From: Clostridia bacterium
GTDB taxonomy: Bacteria > Bacillota > Clostridia > Christensenellales > Aristaeellaceae
Reading direction: 5' to 3'
Assembly: GCA_017448975.1 (NCBI GenBank)
Contig: JAFSKN010000015.1
Location: 108,152-172,151, forward strand
Length of the DNA: 64,000 nt
Under the pieces are notes generated by a model. It did no database searches and was not told the DNA's origin. It saw only the letters and a list, made by a program, of their open reading frames with translations. The translations under genes were made by a program, and so were the position numbers. Positions 59,222 through 64,000 of the stretch are shown here, in pieces. The stretch's first letter is position 1. Every line of letters starts with the position of its first letter.

Positions 59222-59776
59222 ATGCGCGATCTGTCCCTGCATATCCTGGACCTGATGCAGAACAGCATCCGCGCCCAGGCCAAGGCGGTTTCCCTGTCCG
59301 TGCTGCTGGGGGATGACGGTATGCTTTCCGTGATCATTGAGGATGACGGCACCGGCATGAGCGAGGAATTGCTCGCCCGGGTCTTATCCCCCTTCGCCAC
59401 CACGCGCACCACAAGGAAGGTGGGGCTTGGCATCCCCATGATGGCGGAAAACTGCCGCCTCACCGGGGGCGACCTTTCCATCGAAAGCACCTTGGGGGTG
59501 GGGACGAAGCTCACCGCCACGCTGGACACATCATCCATCGACTGCCTGCCTCTGGGCGATCTGCCGGGCACGGTGACCACCCTGGTGACCATGAACCCGG
59601 ACAAGCCCGAATTCATCCTGCATTGCCGCTCCCCCAAGGGCGAAATGCACTTCGATACGCGGGAGGTACGGGAAGCCCTGGCGGGCGTACCGCTCAACGA
59701 ACCGGAAGTCGCCGCATGGATGCAGGAATCCCTGCGGGAAGAAATTGAACCGATCTTTGGAGGTGTCATCCTATGA
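59222..59776 (+). CDS. GHKL ATPase-domain protein in hydrogenase operon
   Basis: The 184-aa protein has a histidine-kinase/anti-sigma-like ATP-binding domain (about 1-105). The N-box is LDLMQNSIRAQA, the G1 box EDDGTGM, and a lid with FATTRTTRKVGLGI and a GVGTKLTATL end complete it. There is no phosphoacceptor His domain or membrane part. The last roughly 75 residues are not recognised. It starts three bases after the NuoE-like gene and overlaps the next gene by four. Similar proteins occur in many Clostridial hydrogenase operons; a regulatory or assembly role is inferred. Confidence 0.82.
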   Translation: MRDLSLHILDLMQNSIRAQAKAVSLSVLLGDDGMLSVIIEDDGTGMSEELLARVLSPFATTRTTRKVGLGIPMMAENCRLTGGDLSIESTLGVGTKLTATLDTSSIDCLPLGDLPGTVTTLVTMNPDKPEFILHCRSPKGEMHFDTREVREALAGVPLNEPEVAAWMQESLREEIEPIFGGVIL

Positions 59777-60147
59777 AATCTTTGGCTGAACTGCAGGCCA
59801 TCCGCGAAAAAACCCTGAACCGCATCAACCTGCGCAAGGAAGATGAAGCCGAGGCCACCCGCGTGGTGATCGGCATGGCCACCTGCGGCATCGCCGCCGG
59901 CGCCCGTCCCGTGATGCTGGCCTTCATGGACGAAATCAGCAAGCGGGGCCTCAATCACGTCACCGTATCCCAGACCGGCTGCATCGGTATGTGCCGCCTG
60001 GAGCCCATGGTGGACGTGATCCTGCCCGGACAGGAAAAAGTCACCTACGTGCACATGACCCCCGAAAAGGTGGGCCGCGTGGTGGCGGAACACATCGTCA
60101 ACGGGCGTCCCGTGGAAGAATACACCATCGGCGCCGCCGAGAAATAA
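59773..60147 (+). CDS. Thioredoxin-like [2Fe-2S] ferredoxin (HndB-type)
   Basis: The 124-aa protein carries a thioredoxin-fold ferredoxin domain: MATCGIAAGARPV (Cys near residue 38) and TGCIGMCRLEPMVDV (Cys about 69 and 73). HndB-type subunits belong to NADP-reducing hydrogenases and would bind a [2Fe-2S] cluster. The gene overlaps the preceding one by four bases (ATGA) and is followed 32 bases later by the flavoprotein gene with its own GGAGGAG site. Confidence 0.88.
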   Translation: MKSLAELQAIREKTLNRINLRKEDEAEATRVVIGMATCGIAAGARPVMLAFMDEISKRGLNHVTVSQTGCIGMCRLEPMVDVILPGQEKVTYVHMTPEKVGRVVAEHIVNGRPVEEYTIGAAEK

Positions 60148-60179
60148 GCACATGATGCAGTAATAGGGAGGAGAAGCTC

Positions 60180-61979
60180 ATGGATATCTATCGCGCTCAC
60201 GTGCTCTGCTGCGGCGGCACCGGCTGTTCTTCGTCCGGCTCCGCTCAGCTGATCGAGCGTTTTGAACAGAAGATCAAGGAAAACGGCCTGGACAAGGAAG
60301 TCAAGGTTATCCGCACCGGCTGCTTCGGCCTGTGCGAAGCGGGCCCCGTGGTCATCGTGTACCCCGAAGGCACCTTCTATTCCCGGGTGAAGGTGGAAGA
60401 CGTGGATGAAATCGTCACCGAACACCTGCTCAAGGGCCGCAAGGTGCAGCATCTGGTATACAGTGACCACGCCACCCACGAACAGAACGCCAACAAGGCC
60501 CTGACCGACATCAACTTCTATAAGCATCAGCACCGCATCGCCCTGCGCAACTGCGGCGTGATCGACCCCGAAAACATCGACGAATATCTGGCCTTCGACG
60601 GCTACAAGGCCCTGGAAAAGGTGCTCACCAGCATGACCCGGGAACAGGTCATCGATGAGATCCTCAAGTCCGGCCTGCGCGGGCGCGGCGGCGGCGGTTT
60701 CCCCACCGGCCTCAAGTGGAAGTTCGCCGCAGCCTCCGTGGCGGATCAGAAGTACGTGGCCTGCAACGCCGACGAGGGCGACCCCGGCGCGTTCATGGAC
60801 CGCTCCGTTCTGGAAGGCGACCCCCACTCCGTGCTGGAAGCCATGGCCATCGCGGGCTATGCCATCGGCGCCTCCGAAGGGTATATTTACGTCCGTGCTG
60901 AGTATCCTATCGCTGTGAAGCGGTTGGAAATCGCCATCGGCCAGGCCCGGGAATACGGCCTGCTGGGCGAAAACATCTTTGAAACCGGCTTCAACTTCGA
61001 TATCAAGATCCGCTTAGGCGCCGGCGCTTTCGTCTGCGGCGAAGAAACGGCCCTCATGCGCTCCATCGAAGGCAAGCGCGGCGAGCCCACCCCCCGTCCT
61101 CCCTTCCCCGCTGTCAAGGGCCTGTTCGCCAAGCCCACCATGCTGAACAACGTGGAAACCTACGCCAACGTGGCCCAGATCATCCTGAACGGCGCGGACT
61201 GGTTCGCCGCCATGGGTACTGAAAAGAGCAAGGGCACCAAGGTGTTCGCGCTGGGCGGCAAGATCAACAATACCGGCCTTGTGGAAGTGCCCATGGGCAC
61301 GCCCCTGCGCACCATCATTTACGATATCGGCGGCGGCATCCCCAACGGCAAGAAGTTCAAGGCCGTTCAGACCGGCGGCCCCTCCGGCGGCTGTCTGCCC
61401 GCTGAACTGCTGGATACCCCCGTGGACTACGACAACCTGATCGCCGCGGGCTCCATGATGGGTTCCGGCGGTATGATCGTCATGGACGAAGACAACTGCA
61501 TGGTCGACATCGCCCGCTTCTTCCTGGATTTCACCGTGGACGAGAGCTGCGGCAAGTGCGCGCCCTGCCGCATCGGCACCCGGCGCATGCTGGAGATCTT
61601 AGAGCGCATCGTCAACGGCAAGGGCGAGGAAGGCGACATCGAGAAGCTGGAAAACCTGGCCAAGACCATCAAGGCTACCGCTCTGTGCGGCCTGGGCCAG
61701 ACCGCGCCCAACCCCGTGCTGTCCACCATCAAGTTCTTCCGTCATGAATACGAAGCCCATATCCGGGACAAGAAGTGCCCCGCGCATCATTGCCAGGCTT
61801 TGCTCAGCTACGTGATCGATCCCGAGAAGTGCCGCGGCTGCACCGCCTGCGCGCGCGTCTGCCCCGGCGGCGCGATCTCCGGCGAAGTGAAGAAGCCCCA
61901 CTCCATCGATCCTTCCAAGTGCCTCAAGTGCGGCGCTTGCATGGAGAAGTGCCGCTTCGGCGCCATCTCCAAAGTGTGA
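60180..61979 (+). CDS. NuoF-like NAD(P)H/FMN subunit of [FeFe] hydrogenase
   Basis: The 599-aa flavoprotein (HydB/HndC type) has, in order, an N-terminal [2Fe-2S] ferredoxin-like domain (CCGGTGCSSSG with TGCFGLCEAGP), the FMN/NADH region (GRGGGGFPTGLKWKF, then VACNADEGDPGAFMDRS), a [4Fe-4S] site ESCGKCAPCRIGTRRM and a C-terminal two-cluster ferredoxin (CRGCTACARVCPGG and CLKCGACMEKCRFG). This is the complete layout of bifurcating-type HydB. It oxidises or reduces NAD(P)H and exchanges electrons with HydA, probably together with ferredoxin. GGAGGAG precedes the ATG. Confidence 0.95.
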   Translation: MDIYRAHVLCCGGTGCSSSGSAQLIERFEQKIKENGLDKEVKVIRTGCFGLCEAGPVVIVYPEGTFYSRVKVEDVDEIVTEHLLKGRKVQHLVYSDHATHEQNANKALTDINFYKHQHRIALRNCGVIDPENIDEYLAFDGYKALEKVLTSMTREQVIDEILKSGLRGRGGGGFPTGLKWKFAAASVADQKYVACNADEGDPGAFMDRSVLEGDPHSVLEAMAIAGYAIGASEGYIYVRAEYPIAVKRLEIAIGQAREYGLLGENIFETGFNFDIKIRLGAGAFVCGEETALMRSIEGKRGEPTPRPPFPAVKGLFAKPTMLNNVETYANVAQIILNGADWFAAMGTEKSKGTKVFALGGKINNTGLVEVPMGTPLRTIIYDIGGGIPNGKKFKAVQTGGPSGGCLPAELLDTPVDYDNLIAAGSMMGSGGMIVMDEDNCMVDIARFFLDFTVDESCGKCAPCRIGTRRMLEILERIVNGKGEEGDIEKLENLAKTIKATALCGLGQTAPNPVLSTIKFFRHEYEAHIRDKKCPAHHCQALLSYVIDPEKCRGCTACARVCPGGAISGEVKKPHSIDPSKCLKCGACMEKCRFGAISKV

Positions 61980-62001
61980 TTCTGGCAAGGAGGAAAAAGA
62001 A

Positions 62002-63750
62002 ATGGAACAGATGATCAACCTTACCATTGATAATGTGAAGGTTTCCGTCCCTGCCGGCACCAGCGTTCTGGAGGCCGCCAAGCAGGCCGGTATCAACATC
62101 CCCACGCTGTGTTACCTCAAGGACGTCAACGCCATCGGCGCGTGCCGCATGTGCGTGGTGAACGCCGGGGGCCGCGCCCTGCAGGCCGCCTGCGTGCTGC
62201 CCGTGAGCGAAGGCATGAACGTGAAGACCAACACCCCCGAGATTCGTCAGTACCGCAAAAACCTGCTGGAGCTGGTGCTGTCCGCCCACGAGCAGAAGTG
62301 CCTGTCCTGTATCCGTTCCACCAACTGCGAACTGCAGCAGCTGTGCCGTGAGCTGGGCGTAGAAAACGGCGACAAATACGCCGGCAAGCAGAACCATTAC
62401 GACATCGACGATGTGAGCCCCTCCATCGTGCGCGACAACAACAAGTGCATCCTGTGCCGCCGCTGCGTGGCCGTGTGCTCCAAGGTGCAGAACGTGGGCG
62501 TCATCGGCGCGGTGAACCGCGGCTTCGTGACCGCCATCGAATCCCCCTGGAACTTGAAGCTGGCGGACATGCCCTGCATCAACTGCGGCCAGTGCATCAC
62601 CGCCTGCCCCGTAGGCGCGCTGTATGAGAAGGACGAAACCAAGAAGGTTTGGGACTACCTGGCCGACCCCACCAAGCATGTGGTGGTGCAGCCCGCTCCC
62701 GCCGTCCGCGCCGCGCTGGGCGAGGAATTCGGCCTGCCCATGGGCACCTCCGTCACCGGCAAGCTGGCCGCCGCCCTGCGCCGCATGGGCTTTGACAAGG
62801 TGTTCGACACCGATTTCGGCGCTGACCTGACCATCATGGAAGAAGCCACCGAGCTGGTGAACCGGGTCAAGAATAATGGCGTTCTGCCCATGATCACCTC
62901 CTGCTCCCCCGGCTGGATCAAGTTCTGCGAAACCTATTATCCGGACTTCATCCCCAACCTGTCTTCCTGCAAGAGCCCCCACGAAATGCTGGGCGCTATC
63001 ATCAAGAGCTACTACGCCGAAAAGGCCGGCATCGATCCCAAGGATATCGTCACCGTGTCCGTCATGCCCTGCACCGCCAAGAAGTTCGAGGCGGACCGCG
63101 AAGAGCTGGCCGGCACCGGCTATCCGGACGTGGACGCCGTCATCACCACCCGTGAGCTGGCCCGGATGATCAAGGAAGCGGGCATCGATTTCGTGAACCT
63201 GCCCGATGAGGACTTCGATCCCCTGTGCGGCGAATCCACCGGCGCTGCCGTCATCTTCGGCGCTACCGGCGGCGTGATGGAAGCGGCCCTGCGTACCGCT
63301 TATGAGACCATCACCGGCGAAACCCTGGAAGACGTGAACTTCACCGCCGTCCGCGGCGTGGAAGGCATCAAGGAAGCCACCGTGCAGGTGGGTGATCTGC
63401 CCGTCAGCGTGGCCGTGGCCCATTCCACCGGCGCGGCAAGCAAGCTCCTGGATATGGTGCGCTCCGGCGAAAAGAACTACACCTTCATCGAGGTCATGGC
63501 CTGCCCCGGCGGCTGCGTCACCGGCGGCGGACAGCCCATCGTGCCTTCCCAGGTGAAGATGACCTGCGATCCCCGGGTGGAACGCGCCAAGGCCCTGTAC
63601 GGCGAGGACATGAGCAAGCCCAAGCGGAAGAGCCACGAGAACGCCGAGATCAAGAAGCTGTACGACGAGTATCTTGGCGAGCCCAACGGCCACAAGGCCC
63701 ACAAGCTGCTGCATACCCACTATCAGAAGCGCGAAAAGTACACCAAGTAA
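62002..63750 (+). CDS. [FeFe] hydrogenase catalytic subunit (HydA/HndD, group A bifurcating type)
   Basis: The 582-aa enzyme makes or consumes H2. It has an N-terminal [2Fe-2S] domain (CYLKDVNAIGACRMC), a His-Cys3 cluster (HEQKCLSC with CELQQLC), two [4Fe-4S] clusters (CILCRRCVAVC, CINCGQCITAC) and the H-cluster motifs TSCSPGW, SCKSPHEMLGA, MPCTAKKFEA and MACPGGCVTGGGQP, ending with the small-subunit-like tail (LLHTHYQKR). The first motif has Ser where CpI-type enzymes have the proton-relay Cys. AAGGAGG precedes ATG 62002. Last gene of the operon; a terminator follows. Confidence 0.95.
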   Translation: MEQMINLTIDNVKVSVPAGTSVLEAAKQAGINIPTLCYLKDVNAIGACRMCVVNAGGRALQAACVLPVSEGMNVKTNTPEIRQYRKNLLELVLSAHEQKCLSCIRSTNCELQQLCRELGVENGDKYAGKQNHYDIDDVSPSIVRDNNKCILCRRCVAVCSKVQNVGVIGAVNRGFVTAIESPWNLKLADMPCINCGQCITACPVGALYEKDETKKVWDYLADPTKHVVVQPAPAVRAALGEEFGLPMGTSVTGKLAAALRRMGFDKVFDTDFGADLTIMEEATELVNRVKNNGVLPMITSCSPGWIKFCETYYPDFIPNLSSCKSPHEMLGAIIKSYYAEKAGIDPKDIVTVSVMPCTAKKFEADREELAGTGYPDVDAVITTRELARMIKEAGIDFVNLPDEDFDPLCGESTGAAVIFGATGGVMEAALRTAYETITGETLEDVNFTAVRGVEGIKEATVQVGDLPVSVAVAHSTGAASKLLDMVRSGEKNYTFIEVMACPGGCVTGGGQPIVPSQVKMTCDPRVERAKALYGEDMSKPKRKSHENAEIKKLYDEYLGEPNGHKAHKLLHTHYQKREKYTK

Positions 63751-63762
63751 TTCTTAATCATA

Positions 63763-63806
63763 AGGAAAACCATTTTGATCCCGCAAGGCGTCAAAATGGT
63801 TTTCCT
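63763..63806 (+). terminator. Terminator of the hydrogenase operon
   Basis: A perfect 16-bp stem AGGAAAACCATTTTGA with its complement (63763-63778 with 63791-63806) surrounds a 12-base loop, followed by GTTTATT. Confidence 0.9.
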
Positions 63807-63840
63807 GTTTATTGGCGCTTTGCTGAATGTGATACGAGGC

Positions 63841-63920
63841 AGGGGGGCTTCTTCCATCCGAAACCCCTGAACCAGGGCCGCTTGGCCCTGGACCCATCCT
63901 GGCGAATCAACTTGAATAGA
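63841..63920. repeat. Probable interspersed noncoding repeat with CCAGGGCC hairpin
   Basis: Downstream of the hydrogenase terminator lies a stretch with ACCCCTGAACC and an 8-bp perfect hairpin CCAGGGCC/GGCCCTGG with a 4-base loop (63872-63891). It resembles short GC-rich repeats often found between genes in Clostridia, which get mis-called as small proteins on the other strand. No gene is supported from 63807 to 64000. Confidence 0.4.
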
Positions 63921-64000
63921 AAAAAACAAAACAACATCCGCCTGTCGCTGGGAGATACGAAAGTTTGAGGGCTTCTGGCCCAAGAAAGCCGGGAAAATCC

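Noticed and set aside
61924-63720. 598-aa open frame opposite the HydA gene
   Set aside because: Antisense shadow of a fully recognisable [FeFe] hydrogenase.
63723-63983. 86-aa minus-strand protein downstream of the hydrogenase operon
   Set aside because: It overlaps the terminator hairpin and a GC-rich repeat, with no ribosome site or homologous family that I know.

Overview
The window is a high-GC (roughly 60% by eye) stretch of chromosome from an anaerobic Clostridia-type Firmicute. The support is an electron-bifurcating-type [FeFe] hydrogenase operon, a glgCDA/glgB glycogen set, SbcCD, a CotH/VTC/DUF4956 set, sigma-A-like promoters, strong AGGAGG ribosome sites and a tRNA without encoded CCA. 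Several plant-polysaccharide enzymes (GH115, GH5, GH130, two SGNH esterases) suggest a gut or rumen fibre degrader. A Christensenellales-like lineage is a guess only. No rRNA, IS transposase, prophage or CRISPR array was seen.

Layout. 1-0.35 kb: end of a DeoR-family regulator. 0.4-7.6 kb, minus strand: a periplasmic-binding-like/GGDEF protein, tRNA-Lys, a DUF89 protein, a GH115 glucuronidase and an odd DUF5684/permease fusion. 7.9-11.9 kb: a YbhJ-type aconitase homologue, then an AT-richer pair (YhcG-type PD-(D/E)XK nuclease and ASCH protein) that looks acquired. 12.0-18.8 kb, plus strand: a glycan operon of SGNH esterase, phosphoglucomutase, GH5 lipoprotein, GH130 phosphorylase and sialate-type esterase, with a 71-bp hairpin-bearing tandem duplication in the middle. 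18.8-26.5 kb, minus: TPM protein, zinc ribbon, VTC, DUF4956, a 1055-aa LTD/CotH protein and two small membrane proteins.

26.7-29.9 kb: a sugar ABC transporter whose binding-protein gene has lost its 5' half. 29.9-33.8 kb: sbcC and sbcD. 34.0-37.4 kb: a CNNM/CBS protein and two secreted proteins. 37.5-38.1 kb: decayed fragments of feoB and of a sugar-binding protein. 38.1-41.5 kb: a compact RiPP-type cluster of radical SAM/SPASM enzyme, 75-aa four-cysteine precursor, S26-like peptidase, HPr-kinase-like ATPase and PqqD/RRE, framed by a consensus promoter and a 19-bp-stem terminator. This is the best candidate for an undescribed system. 41.5-47.7 kb: glycogen synthesis (glgA with a lysine-rich AT-hook-like tail, glgD, glgC, glgB). 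47.8-55.2 kb: a 2467-aa cyclic beta-1,2-glucan synthase-like protein. 55.3-58.4 kb, minus: DUF362 ferredoxin protein, D-cysteine desulfhydrase-like enzyme, AAC(3)-like acetyltransferase. 58.7-63.8 kb, plus: a five-gene NAD(P)-linked [FeFe] hydrogenase operon.

Functionally, the glycan enzymes release and phosphorolyse plant hemicellulose sugars, phosphoglucomutase joins them to glycolysis and to the glycogen branch, and the hydrogenase disposes of fermentation electrons as H2. Many long ORFs opposite real genes are high-GC shadows and were left out.
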